Below, one piece after another: positions 54,752-63,504 of a stretch of 64,000 nucleotides of DNA. The stretch comes from Kosakonia sp. SMBL-WEM22 (GTDB lineage: Bacteria; Pseudomonadota; Gammaproteobacteria; Enterobacterales; Enterobacteriaceae). Position 1 is the first letter of the stretch; every line of letters starts with the position of its first letter. Location: the NCBI RefSeq assembly GCF_014490785.1, contig NZ_CP051488.1:992001-1056000 (forward strand). Reading direction: 5' to 3'. Made by a program: the position numbers and the translations under genes. The notes under the pieces were generated by a model, which was not told the origin of the DNA, searched no databases, and saw nothing but the letters and a program-made list of their open reading frames with translations.

Positions 54752-54952
54752 CTATTTATCCTTATATGTGAGTAAAAAATCCCGCGCCATAGTAAACGCC
54801 TGCTGATAGGTTGCCAATTGCCTGGAAATGAGAGTTACAGAGGCAAAGGTTGGGCCAGCACCTAAAATCGCTGCCGTCAGGGCGCAAATGGCACATGATC
54901 GTCGGCGGGTTATCTGCAATAATCCCTTTTTTCACTTCGATAAAGAGCCAGC

Positions 54953-55624
54953 ATGCAGTACCCGATTAACGAGATGTTCCAGACCCTGCAAGGCGAGGGT
55001 TACTTCACCGGCGTTCCCGCCATTTTTATTCGTCTACAGGGATGCCCGGTTGGTTGTGCCTGGTGCGACACCAAACACACCTGGGATAAGCTCGCGGATC
55101 GGGAGGTGTCGCTCTACAGCATTCTTGCCAAGACTAAAGAGAGCGACAAGTGGGGCGCGGCCAGTAGCGAAGATCTGCTCGCCATTATTGAGCGCCAGGG
55201 CTGGACGGCACGCCACGTGGTGATCACCGGCGGCGAACCCTGCATTCACGATCTTATTCCGCTCACCGCACTGCTGGAGAAGCATGGCTTTAGCTGCCAG
55301 ATTGAAACCAGCGGCACCCACGAAGTGCGCACCTCCCACTCCACCTGGGTAACGGTTTCGCCGAAGGTGAATATGCGCGGTGGGTATGATGTGTTACAGC
55401 AGGCGCTGGAGCGGGCCGATGAGATCAAGCACCCTGTCGGGCGCATGCGCGATATCGAAGCGCTGGATGAGCTGCTGGCGCAACTGCACGATCAGAAGCA
55501 GCGGGTTATCGCCCTGCAACCGATCAGCCAGAAAGAGGACGCCACGCGGCTGTGCATTGAAACCTGCATTGCGCGCAACTGGCGGCTGTCGATGCAGACG
55601 CACAAATATCTCAACATCGCCTGA
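54953..55624 (+). CDS. queE: 7-carboxy-7-deazaguanine synthase QueE
   Basis: Radical-SAM enzyme that forms the 7-deazaguanine ring in queuosine synthesis. The 223-residue protein has the CxxxCxxC motif in GCPVGCAWCDTKH (Cys31, 35, 38), as in E. coli QueE, with the glycine-rich SAM region GGEPCIHDL. Length equals E. coli QueE. It converges on queD, which makes its substrate, and a terminator lies between. Confidence 0.94.
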   Translation: MQYPINEMFQTLQGEGYFTGVPAIFIRLQGCPVGCAWCDTKHTWDKLADREVSLYSILAKTKESDKWGAASSEDLLAIIERQGWTARHVVITGGEPCIHDLIPLTALLEKHGFSCQIETSGTHEVRTSHSTWVTVSPKVNMRGGYDVLQQALERADEIKHPVGRMRDIEALDELLAQLHDQKQRVIALQPISQKEDATRLCIETCIARNWRLSMQTHKYLNIA

Positions 55625-55628
55625 TAAA

Positions 55629-55652
55629 ACAAACCCGCCAGCGGCGGGTTTA
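55629..55652. terminator. Bidirectional terminator between queE and queD
   Basis: AAACCCGCC and GGCGGGTTT form a nine-base stem with a three-base loop and A/T flanks on both sides, four bases after the queE stop. Confidence 0.85.
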
Positions 55653-55669
55653 TTGTTTTACGCAGAGGA

Positions 55670-56029
55670 TCAGCCGCGGTAGACGCATCCGGCGGTGCAG
55701 GTCTCTTTCACCATCACCGCGCTCAGCAGCGGCACAACCGGCTTCATCTGATCCCAAATCCATTTCGCCAGCACTTCGCTGGTCGGGTTTTCCAGCCCCG
55801 GGATCTCGTTGAGATAGTAGTGATCCAGTCTGTCGTAGAGGGGTTTAAACGCCGCTTTCAGCTCGGCGAAATCCATAATCCAGCCGGTATAAGGGTCCAC
55901 CTCGCCGGTGATCTCCAGGCGCACCATAAAGGAGTGGCCATGCAGGCGACCGCACTTATGTCCCTCAGGAACATGGGGCAGGTGGTGCGCGGCTTCGAAG
56001 GTGAAATCTTTAAACAAGGTGGTCGACAT
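55670..56029 (-). CDS. queD: 6-carboxy-5,6,7,8-tetrahydropterin synthase QueD
   Basis: Converts dihydroneopterin triphosphate to 6-carboxytetrahydropterin, the substrate of QueE. The 119-residue tunnelling-fold protein has the zinc histidines in FEAAHHL and GRLHGHSF (His30, His32) and catalytic Cys26 in GHKCGR. E. coli QueD has 121 residues. Divergent from cysJ across a 304-base gap. Confidence 0.93.
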   Translation of the reverse strand: MSTTLFKDFTFEAAHHLPHVPEGHKCGRLHGHSFMVRLEITGEVDPYTGWIMDFAELKAAFKPLYDRLDHYYLNEIPGLENPTSEVLAKWIWDQMKPVVPLLSAVMVKETCTAGCVYRG

Positions 56030-56333
56030 AATGCACTCTCAGGCTACAAAAACCGCCGAATGGTAGCGGAAATGACCTTTTTTAGCATTAACTAAAACCG
56101 CTAAAAACGATTACCGCTTCACGCGCTAAACGGTGTCATCTATTTATCTATTAAATTCATACGGTTATTCAATCTGTTTTACTGTTAACGATGATAGCTA
56201 AAACAGGTTAGTCCTTTTGGTTATTTATTATTTCCAACCTTTCTTTAATTGTTATTATCCCCGCCGTTAACCTTACTTTCTCTTCTGTTTTTCCAAACAT
56301 AAAAACAGCTTTGCTACTGGAACATAACGACGC
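56030..56333. other. Intergenic region between queD and cysJ
   Basis: 304 A/T-rich bases. In E. coli the region before cysJ holds the CysB-activated cysJIH promoter; I expect the same but cannot place CysB sites by eye. No gene is visible. Confidence 0.55.
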
Positions 56334-58142
56334 ATGACAACCCAGGCCCCATCTTCCGCGTTGCTCCCGTTAAACCCGGAGCAACTGGCGCGCCTCCAGG
56401 CGGCCACCACCGATTTGACTCCCACCCAGCTCGCCTGGGTTTCCGGCTACTTCTGGGGCGTGCTCAATCAGCAGCCCGGCGCGGCGGCCGTTGCCACTAC
56501 CGCACCCGTTGCCGAAACCCCGTCGATTACTCTGATCTCCGCCTCGCAGACCGGCAATGCGCGCCGCGTCGCTGAAGCGCTGCGCGACGATCTGCTGGCG
56601 GCGAAACTGAGCGTCAACCTGGTCAACGCGGGCGACTACAAATTCAAACAGATTGCCAACGAGAAGCTGCTGGTAATTGTCGCCTCGACGCAGGGCGAGG
56701 GGGATGCGCCGGAAGAAGCGGTAGCACTGCATAAGTTCCTCTTTTCGAAAAAAGCGCCGAAATTTACCGACACCGCCTTTGCGGTCTTTGGTCTGGGTGA
56801 CAGCTCCTATGAGTTCTTCTGCCAGGCAGGGAAAGATTTCGACAGCAAGCTGGCTGAGCTGGGCGCCGAGCGTCTGCTCGACCGCGTTGATGCCGACGTC
56901 GAGTACCAGGCCGCCGCCGCCGAGTGGCGCGCGCGCGTGGTCGAGGTGCTGAAAGCCCGCGCCCCGGCCGCTACGCCTGCGCAGACCGCAGCCAGCACCA
57001 GCGGCGCGGTGAATGAAGTCACCTCCAGCCCCTACACCAAAGAAGCACCGCTTGCCGCGACGCTCTCCGTTAATCAGAAAATCACCGGCCGTAACTCGGA
57101 AAAAGATGTCCGCCATATCGAAATCGATCTCGGCGACTCCGGCCTGCGCTACCAGCCTGGTGATGCGCTCGGCGTCTGGTACCAGAACGATCCGGCGCTG
57201 GTGCAAGAGCTGGTGGAGCTGCTGTGGTTGAAGGGCGATGAGCCGGTCACCGTTGACGGTAAAACCCTGCCGCTGGCTGAAGCTTTACAGTGGCATTTCG
57301 AGCTGACCGTTAACACCGCCAATATCGTTGAAAACTACGCCACCCTGACGCGCAGCGAATCCCTGCTGCCGCTGGTGGGTGATAAAGCGCAGTTGCAGCA
57401 CTATGCCGCGACCACGCCGATTGTCGATATGGTGCGCTTCTCGCCGGCGCAACTCGATGCCGACGCGCTGGTTGGCCTGCTGCGCCCGCTGACCCCGCGC
57501 CTCTACTCCATCGCCTCTGCGCAGGCGGAAGTGGAGAGCGAAGTGCACGTCACCGTTGGCGTTGTGCGGTATGAGATTGAAGGCCGCCCGCGTGCTGGCG
57601 GTGCCTCGAGCTTCCTCGCCGATCGCGTGGAAGAGGAAGGCGAAGTGCGCGTCTTTATCGAGCATAACGACCACTTCCGCCTGCCGGCCAACCCGGAAAC
57701 GCCGGTGATTATGATTGGCCCTGGCACCGGTATCGCGCCGTTCCGCGCCTTTATGCAGCAGCGCGCCGCCGATGAAGCACCGGGCAAAAACTGGCTCTTC
57801 TTTGGCAACCCGCACTTTACCGAGGATTTCCTCTACCAGGTGGAGTGGCAGCGCTATGTGAAAGAGGGTGTGCTGAGCCGTATCGATCTCGCCTGGTCGC
57901 GGGATCAAAAAGAGAAAATATACGTACAAGATAAACTGCGCGAACAGGGCGCAGAGCTGTGGCGCTGGATCAATGATGGCGCCCACATTTATGTCTGCGG
58001 CGATGCCAATCGTATGGCGAAAGACGTTGAGCAGGCTTTACTGGACGTGATTGCCGAATTCGGTGGCATGGATACCGAAGCGGCGGATGAATTTTTAAGT
58101 GAGCTGCGCGTTGAGCGCCGTTATCAGCGAGATGTCTACTAA
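56334..58142 (+). CDS. cysJ: Sulfite reductase flavoprotein subunit (alpha) CysJ
   Basis: Transfers electrons from NADPH via FAD and FMN to CysI. The 602-residue protein has an N-terminal flavodoxin domain (ISASQTGNARRVAE, STQGEGDAPEEA, GLGDSSYEFFC), a linker, an FAD domain (RLYSIAS) and an NADPH domain (MIGPGTGIAPFRAF, FFGNPHFTEDF). The C terminus is VERRYQRDVY. Length is close to E. coli CysJ (599). First gene of cysJIH; its last base is the first base of cysI (58142). Confidence 0.96.
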   Translation: MTTQAPSSALLPLNPEQLARLQAATTDLTPTQLAWVSGYFWGVLNQQPGAAAVATTAPVAETPSITLISASQTGNARRVAEALRDDLLAAKLSVNLVNAGDYKFKQIANEKLLVIVASTQGEGDAPEEAVALHKFLFSKKAPKFTDTAFAVFGLGDSSYEFFCQAGKDFDSKLAELGAERLLDRVDADVEYQAAAAEWRARVVEVLKARAPAATPAQTAASTSGAVNEVTSSPYTKEAPLAATLSVNQKITGRNSEKDVRHIEIDLGDSGLRYQPGDALGVWYQNDPALVQELVELLWLKGDEPVTVDGKTLPLAEALQWHFELTVNTANIVENYATLTRSESLLPLVGDKAQLQHYAATTPIVDMVRFSPAQLDADALVGLLRPLTPRLYSIASAQAEVESEVHVTVGVVRYEIEGRPRAGGASSFLADRVEEEGEVRVFIEHNDHFRLPANPETPVIMIGPGTGIAPFRAFMQQRAADEAPGKNWLFFGNPHFTEDFLYQVEWQRYVKEGVLSRIDLAWSRDQKEKIYVQDKLREQGAELWRWINDGAHIYVCGDANRMAKDVEQALLDVIAEFGGMDTEAADEFLSELRVERRYQRDVY

Positions 58143-59854
58143 TGAGCGAAAAACATCCTGGCCCTCTGGTGGTCGAAGGCAAACTGGCCGATGCCGAGCG
58201 CATGAAGCTTGAGAGTAACTATCTGCGCGGCACCATCGCCGAAGATTTAAATAACGGTCTGACCGGTGGTTTCACCGGCGACAACTTCCTGCTGATCCGT
58301 TTTCACGGCATGTACCAGCAGGATGACCGCGACATTCGCGCCGAGCGCGCCGAGCAGAAGCTTGAGCCGCGCCACGCAATGTTGCTGCGCTGCCGCCTGC
58401 CGGGCGGCGTCATCACCACCAAACAGTGGCAGGCGATCGATAAGTTCGCCCATGACAACACTATTTACGGCAGCATCCGTCTGACTAACCGCCAGACCTT
58501 CCAGTTTCACGGCATTCTGAAGAAGAACGTGAAGCCGGTGCACCAGATGCTGCACTCCGTCGGTCTGGATGCGCTGGCGACCGCCAACGACATGAACCGT
58601 AACGTGCTCTGCACTTCGAACCCGTTCGAATCGCAGTTGCATGCCGAAGCGTATGAGTGGGCGAAGAAGATCTCCGAGCATCTGCTACCGCGTACCCGCG
58701 CCTATGCGGAGATCTGGCTCGATCAGGAGAAGGTGGCCACCACCGATGAAGAGCCGATCCTCGGCCAGACCTATCTGCCGCGTAAGTTCAAAACCACGGT
58801 GGTGATCCCGCCGCAGAACGATATCGATCTGCACGCTAACGACATGAACTTTGTGGCGATTGCCGAGAATGGCAAGCTGGTCGGCTTTAACCTGCTGGTC
58901 GGCGGTGGGCTCTCCATTGAGCACGGTAACAAGAAAACCTACGCTCGCACGGCGAGCGAGTTTGGCTACCTGCCGCTGGAGCATACGCTGGCAGTGGCGG
59001 AAGCGGTGGTCACTACCCAGCGCGACTGGGGTAACCGTACCGATCGTAAAAACGCCAAAACCAAATACACCCTTGAGCGCGTCGGCGTTGAGACCTTCAA
59101 AGCGGAAGTGGAACGCCGCGCAGGGATCAAGTTTGAGCCGATCCGCCCGTATGAGTTTACCGGCCGCGGCGATCGCATCGGCTGGGTTAAAGGGATCGAC
59201 AACAACTGGCACCTGACGCTGTTTATTGAAAACGGCCGTATCCTCGATTATCCGGGACGCCCGCTGAAAACTGGCCTGCTGGAGATCGCGAAGATCCACG
59301 CGGGCGAGTTCCGCATCACCGCCAACCAGAACCTGATCATCGCCAGTGTGCCGGAGAGCCAGAAAGCGGCGATCGAGCAGTTGGCGCGCAGCCACGGCCT
59401 GATGGATGCGGTAACGCCGCAGCGCGAAAACTCAATGGCCTGCGTCTCCTTCCCGACCTGCCCGCTGGCGATGGCGGAAGCGGAGCGTTTCCTGCCTTCC
59501 TTCGTCGATAAAGTGGAAGCGCTGATGGCGAAACATGGCGTTGGCGACGAGCATATCGTGCTGCGCGTCACTGGCTGCCCGAACGGCTGCGGTCGCGCCA
59601 TGCTGGCGGAGATTGGCCTGGTGGGTAAAGCGCCGGGTCGCTACAACCTGCACCTCGGCGGCAACCGCAGCGGCACGCGTATTCCGCGTATGTACCGTGA
59701 AAACATCACCGAGCCGGAGATCTTAGGCGAGATCGACACCCTCGTCGGTCGCTGGGCGCAGGAGCGCGAAGCGGGTGAAGGCTTCGGCGATTTCACCGTG
59801 CGCAGCGGCATTATCCGCCCGGTATTAGATCCAGCGCGCGATTTTTGGGAGTAA
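58142..59854 (+). CDS. cysI: Sulfite reductase hemoprotein subunit (beta) CysI
   Basis: Reduces sulfite to sulfide in a six-electron step with siroheme and a 4Fe-4S cluster. The 570 residues equal E. coli CysI. The cluster cysteines are in SFPTCPLAMAEAE (about Cys440, with the preceding Cys in MACVSF) and TGCPNGCGRAM (about 479/483). It overlaps cysJ by one base. The gap to cysH holds a REP element. Confidence 0.96.
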   Translation: MSEKHPGPLVVEGKLADAERMKLESNYLRGTIAEDLNNGLTGGFTGDNFLLIRFHGMYQQDDRDIRAERAEQKLEPRHAMLLRCRLPGGVITTKQWQAIDKFAHDNTIYGSIRLTNRQTFQFHGILKKNVKPVHQMLHSVGLDALATANDMNRNVLCTSNPFESQLHAEAYEWAKKISEHLLPRTRAYAEIWLDQEKVATTDEEPILGQTYLPRKFKTTVVIPPQNDIDLHANDMNFVAIAENGKLVGFNLLVGGGLSIEHGNKKTYARTASEFGYLPLEHTLAVAEAVVTTQRDWGNRTDRKNAKTKYTLERVGVETFKAEVERRAGIKFEPIRPYEFTGRGDRIGWVKGIDNNWHLTLFIENGRILDYPGRPLKTGLLEIAKIHAGEFRITANQNLIIASVPESQKAAIEQLARSHGLMDAVTPQRENSMACVSFPTCPLAMAEAERFLPSFVDKVEALMAKHGVGDEHIVLRVTGCPNGCGRAMLAEIGLVGKAPGRYNLHLGGNRSGTRIPRMYRENITEPEILGEIDTLVGRWAQEREAGEGFGDFTVRSGIIRPVLDPARDFWE

Positions 59855-59860
59855 GCGTTG

Positions 59861-59892
59861 CAGGCCGGATAAGGCGAAGCCGCCATCCGGCA
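59861..59892. repeat. Single REP element between cysI and cysH
   Basis: CAGGCCGGATAAGGCGAAGCCGCCATCCGGCA fits the same REP consensus as the larger arrays. In the transcript it can form a hairpin, which may affect relative amounts of cysJI and cysH message. Confidence 0.85.
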
Positions 59893-59930
59893 CTGAACAC
59901 GCCACCCGGCAACAACACTGTGAGGAATCT

Positions 59931-60665
59931 ATGTCCATACTCGATCTGAACGCGCTCAACGCGCTGGCGAAAGAGGAACGTGACCAGCAGCTGGCCGACA
60001 CCAACGCCCAGCTTGAAACCTTCACCGCCGAAGCGCGCGTGGCGTGGGCGCTGGAGAATCTGCCGGGTGAGTATGTGCTCTCATCCAGCTTTGGCATTCA
60101 GGCGGCGGTCAGCCTGCACCTGGTCAACCAGGTCTGCCCCAATATTCCGGTGATCCTGACCGATACTGGTTATCTCTTCCCGGAGACCTACCAGTTTATT
60201 GATGAGCTGACGGAGAAGCTCAACTTAAACCTTAAGGTCTATCGCGCCGAGCAGAGCCCGGCCTGGCAGGAGGCGCGCTACGGCAAGCTGTGGGAGCAGG
60301 GCGTGGAGGGGATTGAGAAGTACAACCAGATTAACAAAGTCGAGCCGATGAACCGGGCGCTGGCAGATCTGAATGCGCAAACCTGGTTTGCCGGCCTGCG
60401 CCGCGAGCAGTCGGGTAGCCGCGCGGCGTTGCCGGTGCTGGGCATTCAGCGCGGCGTGTTCAAAGTGCTGCCGATCATCGACTGGGATAACCGCACGGTC
60501 TACCAGTATCTGCAAAAACAGGGGCTGAAGTACCATCCGCTGTGGGATGAGGGCTATCTGTCGGTGGGCGACACCCACACCACCCGCAAATGGGAGCCGG
60601 GCATGGCAGAGGAGGAGACGCGCTTCTTCGGCCTTAAGCGCGAATGCGGGCTGCACGAAGGGTAA
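59931..60665 (+). CDS. cysH: Phosphoadenosine phosphosulfate reductase CysH
   Basis: Reduces PAPS to sulfite with thioredoxin. The 244-residue protein has the PAPS-binding loop SSSFGIQAAV, the arginine-rich TWFAGLRREQSGSRA segment and the catalytic Cys239 in the C-terminal ECGLHEG. No additional Cys pair of the 4Fe-4S APS-reductase type is seen, so PAPS is the expected substrate. Last gene of cysJIH, followed by the long REP array. Confidence 0.95.
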   Translation: MSILDLNALNALAKEERDQQLADTNAQLETFTAEARVAWALENLPGEYVLSSSFGIQAAVSLHLVNQVCPNIPVILTDTGYLFPETYQFIDELTEKLNLNLKVYRAEQSPAWQEARYGKLWEQGVEGIEKYNQINKVEPMNRALADLNAQTWFAGLRREQSGSRAALPVLGIQRGVFKVLPIIDWDNRTVYQYLQKQGLKYHPLWDEGYLSVGDTHTTRKWEPGMAEEETRFFGLKRECGLHEG

Positions 60666-60704
60666 CTCCATTACCGGATGTCCACCGCGATTTTGCCGGT
60701 GTTG

Positions 60705-61537
60705 TAGGCCGGATAAGGCGTAGCCGCCATCCGGCAAACAGGCCGCACCGGTTACGGCATCACACTGCCGGATGGCGCTGACGCTTATCCGGCCTGCGTA
60801 CTGCGGGCGCTGTTTTTGTAGGCCGGATAAGGCGTAGCCGCCATCCGGCAAACAGGCCGCACCGGCTTACGGCATCACACTGCCGGATGGCGCTGACGCT
60901 TATCCGGCTTACGTACTGCGGGCGCTGTTTTTGTAGGCCGGATAAGGCGCAGCCGCTATCCGGCAATCAAACCGCACCGGTTACGGCATCACACTGCCGG
61001 ATGGCGCTAGCGCTTATCCGGCCTGCGTACTGCGGGCGCTGTTTTTGTAGGCCGGATAAGGCGCAGCCGCCATCCGGCAAACAGGCCGCACCGGTTACGG
61101 CATCACACTGCCGGATGGCGCTAGCGCTTATCCGGCCTGCGTACTGCGGGCGCTGTTTTTGTAGGCCGGATAAGGCGCAGCCGCCATCCGGCAAACAGAC
61201 CGCACCGGCTCACGACATCACACTGCCGGATGGCGCTAGCGCTTATCCGGCCTGCGTACTGCGGGCGCTGTTTTTGTAGGCCGGATAAGGCGCAGCCGCC
61301 ATCCGGCAAACAGACCGCACCGGTTACGGCATCACACTGCCGGATGGCGCTAGCGCTTATCCGGCCTGGGTACTGCGGGCGCTGTTTTTGTAGGCCGGAT
61401 AAGGCGCAGCCGCCATCCGGCAAACAGGCCGCACCGGTTTACGGCATCACACTGCCGGATGGCGCTAACGCTTATCCGGCCTACGTACTGCGGGCGCTGT
61501 TTTTGTAGGCCGGATAAGGCGCAGCCGCCATCCGGCA
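60705..61537. repeat. BIME-type array: seven tandem 114/115-base REP-pair units
   Basis: About 830 bases made of alternating inverted REP elements. The unit starts (TGCCGGATGGCGCT) are at 60766, 60881, 60995, 61109, 61224, 61338 and 61453, a 114-115 base period. Each unit holds one REP in each orientation, a constant GTACTGCGGGCGCTGTTTTTG linker and a CAGGCCGCACCGGTTACGGCATCACAC linker. With the first half-unit at 60705 there are 15 REP palindromes. Units differ at only a few bases, which suggests recent amplification. It fills the gap between cysH and the convergent hpxZ. Open frames within are not genes. Confidence 0.94.
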
Positions 61538-61553
61538 ATCAAACCGCACCGAC

Positions 61554-61937
61554 TTACTGCATCACACTGACATGGGCGGCGACAATCCGCCATCCGAACG
61601 GGAACTTCACCCACGTCTGCATCTGGCGGCCGATGCGCTCGCTGTTTTCGCGGGTAAACTCGGTGCTCGCCACCGCCATCTCATCCCCAAAGGTGGTAAT
61701 GGTGGTATTACGTAACACTCTTTCTAACCCGACCGACGGGCGCGCCTGGCGAAAATCGCGGATTGCCGCCATGCCGTAAAGATTCTCCGTCGCTCCGTAG
61801 CGCACCGTGCGCCCGTCATCCCAGAACAGTTCATCCAGCACCGCCACATCATTACTGATCAACGCTTGCTCATAGCGATAAAACGCCGCCGTCACCTCAT
61901 TGAGGATCAGCGGGCGGTCAATATTGTCCCGATTCAT
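61554..61937 (-). CDS. hpxZ: HpxZ, SnoaL-like (DUF3225/AtzH-like) protein
   Basis: Small protein of the NTF2/SnoaL-like fold. From the start MNRDNIDRPLILNEVT it has 127 residues; longer in-frame starts would lie inside hpxY. Conserved sequence: YEQALISNDVAVLDELFWD, TVRYGATENLYGMAAIRDFR and QTWVKFPFGWRIVAAHVS. AtzH, a homologue in cyanuric acid degradation, is reported as a dicarboxyurea deamidase, so a hydrolytic role is possible. It overlaps hpxY by four bases (ATGA) and is the last gene of hpxWXYZ; the REP array follows. Confidence 0.85.
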   Translation of the reverse strand: MNRDNIDRPLILNEVTAAFYRYEQALISNDVAVLDELFWDDGRTVRYGATENLYGMAAIRDFRQARPSVGLERVLRNTTITTFGDEMAVASTEFTRENSERIGRQMQTWVKFPFGWRIVAAHVSVMQ

Positions 61938-63310
61938 GCCCCCTCCTGCGGATAAAGAAGCCCGGCCTGCTCCAGCCGCCATGCCGCCTGTAAACAGCGC
62001 GCTTCCTGCCACGGCGCGCCAATAATCTGTACGCCAATCGGCAGCCCGCGCTTACTCTTCAACGCCACGGTCACCACCGGCAGGCCGAGAAACGAAATCG
62101 GCTGCGTCAGCATCCCCATGCTCGCTTTGACCGGCAGGTCACAGCCGTTGATGCGCATTGTCGCGTCTCCGATCTGCGTGGCACTGCATGGCGTGGCGGG
62201 AGCGAGCAGCAGATCGACATCCTTAAACAGCGCCAGCGTCTCATCACGAAACCAGGCCCGGAAGCGCTGCGCCTGCGTATACCACGCCGACGGCGTCATC
62301 GCCCCCGCCAGCAGGCGCTCGCGCGAGTTCGGCTCAAACTTATCCGCCGCCGTGCGCAGGGCAGGCAGGTACGCATTTCCCCCTTCGGCAGCGGTCAGCA
62401 CAAAGGCCGCCGAACGTGCCAGCTCCGCCTGCGGCAGCGTTATCGCGTGATCTGCGGCCAGCGCATGCGCCACCTGGCTTAAGGCGCTACGGGCATCGGT
62501 ATCGCACCAGGTGGTGAAGAACCCCTCCAGTACCGCGCAGCGCAGCGGATCGTCGCGGCTAATCTGCGACATCGCCGCCTCGGCAGGGCGATCCGCCTGC
62601 GCGCGATCCTCCGGATCGTGGCCCTGCATGGCGTCATAAACCCGCGCCAGATCGTCGACGGTGCGCGCCAGTGGGCCGATATGATCGAGGCTCGGCACAA
62701 AAGGGTGGCTGCCGCTGCGCGACAAACGCCCGAAGGTCGGTTTCAGGCCATTCACGCCGCAGAGCGAGGCGGGCACGCGGATGGAGCCGTTGGTGTCGGT
62801 GCCAAGGGCGAAATTGACCATCCCCGCCGCGACCGCTGCCGCCGAGCCGCCGGAGGAGCCGCCCGCTACACGTGTGCGGTCACGCGGGTTACGCGTCGCG
62901 CCGTAGTGGCTGTTCTCGGTGGTGAAGCCATAGGCATAGGCGTCCATATTAAGCGCGCCTGCCAGCAGCGCCCCGGCGCGATGGAGCTGGCGCAGGGCAA
63001 AGGCATCCTGCGCGGCGGGCGGGTCGTTGCTGAACAGCTCCGCGCCAGCCAGCGTCGTCACGCCCGCAATATCAAACAGGTTTTTCACCGCAAACGGCAC
63101 CCCCGCCAGCGGCGGCAGCGGCTCGCCCTGCGCGATCTGGCGGTCAATCTGCGCCGCCTCTGCAAGCAGGCGCGGGGCGGTGATTTCAGTAAAGGCGTTA
63201 ATGCCTGGGTTAAGCTGATCGATGCGCGATAACGTCTGCTGCGCCAGTTCATGGGCGCTGAACCACTTCTCGCGCAGCCCGCGCTGAATATCCTCTATCG
63301 ACAGATTCAT
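61934..63310 (-). CDS. hpxY: Amidase HpxY (AtzE family)
   Basis: Amidase-signature hydrolase, 458 residues. The Ser-cisSer-Lys triad is complete: Lys76 (PFAVKNLFD), Ser153 (AGGSSGGSAA) and Ser177 (GTDTNGSIRVP). In Klebsiella the hpxWXYZ group is assigned to the last steps of allantoin use (oxamate). By homology to AtzE it could instead act on a carboxylated urea. It overlaps hpxX by four bases and hpxZ by four bases, so the three are one translational unit. Confidence 0.88.
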   Translation of the reverse strand: MNLSIEDIQRGLREKWFSAHELAQQTLSRIDQLNPGINAFTEITAPRLLAEAAQIDRQIAQGEPLPPLAGVPFAVKNLFDIAGVTTLAGAELFSNDPPAAQDAFALRQLHRAGALLAGALNMDAYAYGFTTENSHYGATRNPRDRTRVAGGSSGGSAAAVAAGMVNFALGTDTNGSIRVPASLCGVNGLKPTFGRLSRSGSHPFVPSLDHIGPLARTVDDLARVYDAMQGHDPEDRAQADRPAEAAMSQISRDDPLRCAVLEGFFTTWCDTDARSALSQVAHALAADHAITLPQAELARSAAFVLTAAEGGNAYLPALRTAADKFEPNSRERLLAGAMTPSAWYTQAQRFRAWFRDETLALFKDVDLLLAPATPCSATQIGDATMRINGCDLPVKASMGMLTQPISFLGLPVVTVALKSKRGLPIGVQIIGAPWQEARCLQAAWRLEQAGLLYPQEGA

Positions 63311-63498
63311 AAGCGATACTCTCCCGCGCCTTCCTGACGAGGGGGCAGGGGAAACTGCATTAACGGCTGTGCCATCGCCGCGATGCGGGCCAGCTGCACC
63401 TCAAGCTCCGTGCGGCGCGCGTCATCAAGCGGCACATCAAGTATCTGCTCCATCAGCCGAACCCACGTTTTCCACTCTACTGCGTCGTTGTTCATCAT
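63307..63498 (-). CDS. hpxX: HpxX, small DUF4089 (AtzG-like) subunit
   Basis: 63-residue helical protein. In the homologous AtzEG complex the small AtzG subunit binds and stabilises the AtzE amidase, so HpxX is probably an accessory subunit of HpxY. The sequence WVRLMEQILDVPLDDARRTELEVQLARIAAMAQPLMQFPLP is typical of the family. Overlaps hpxY by four bases; starts seven bases after hpxW ends. The second codon is also ATG. Confidence 0.85.
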   Translation of the reverse strand: MMNNDAVEWKTWVRLMEQILDVPLDDARRTELEVQLARIAAMAQPLMQFPLPPRQEGAGEYRL

Positions 63499-63504
63499 CG
63501 CTCC

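Noticed and set aside
60760..61508. Several 60-130 codon frames with repeated ALALIRPAYCGRCFCRPDK-type peptides
   Set aside because: They are translations of the REP array in frames that happen to lack stops; no start signals or conservation as protein.
60705..61537. CRISPR-like array after cysH
   Set aside because: The period is regular, but the intervals are as conserved as the repeats, the repeats are REP palindromes, and no cas genes are present.
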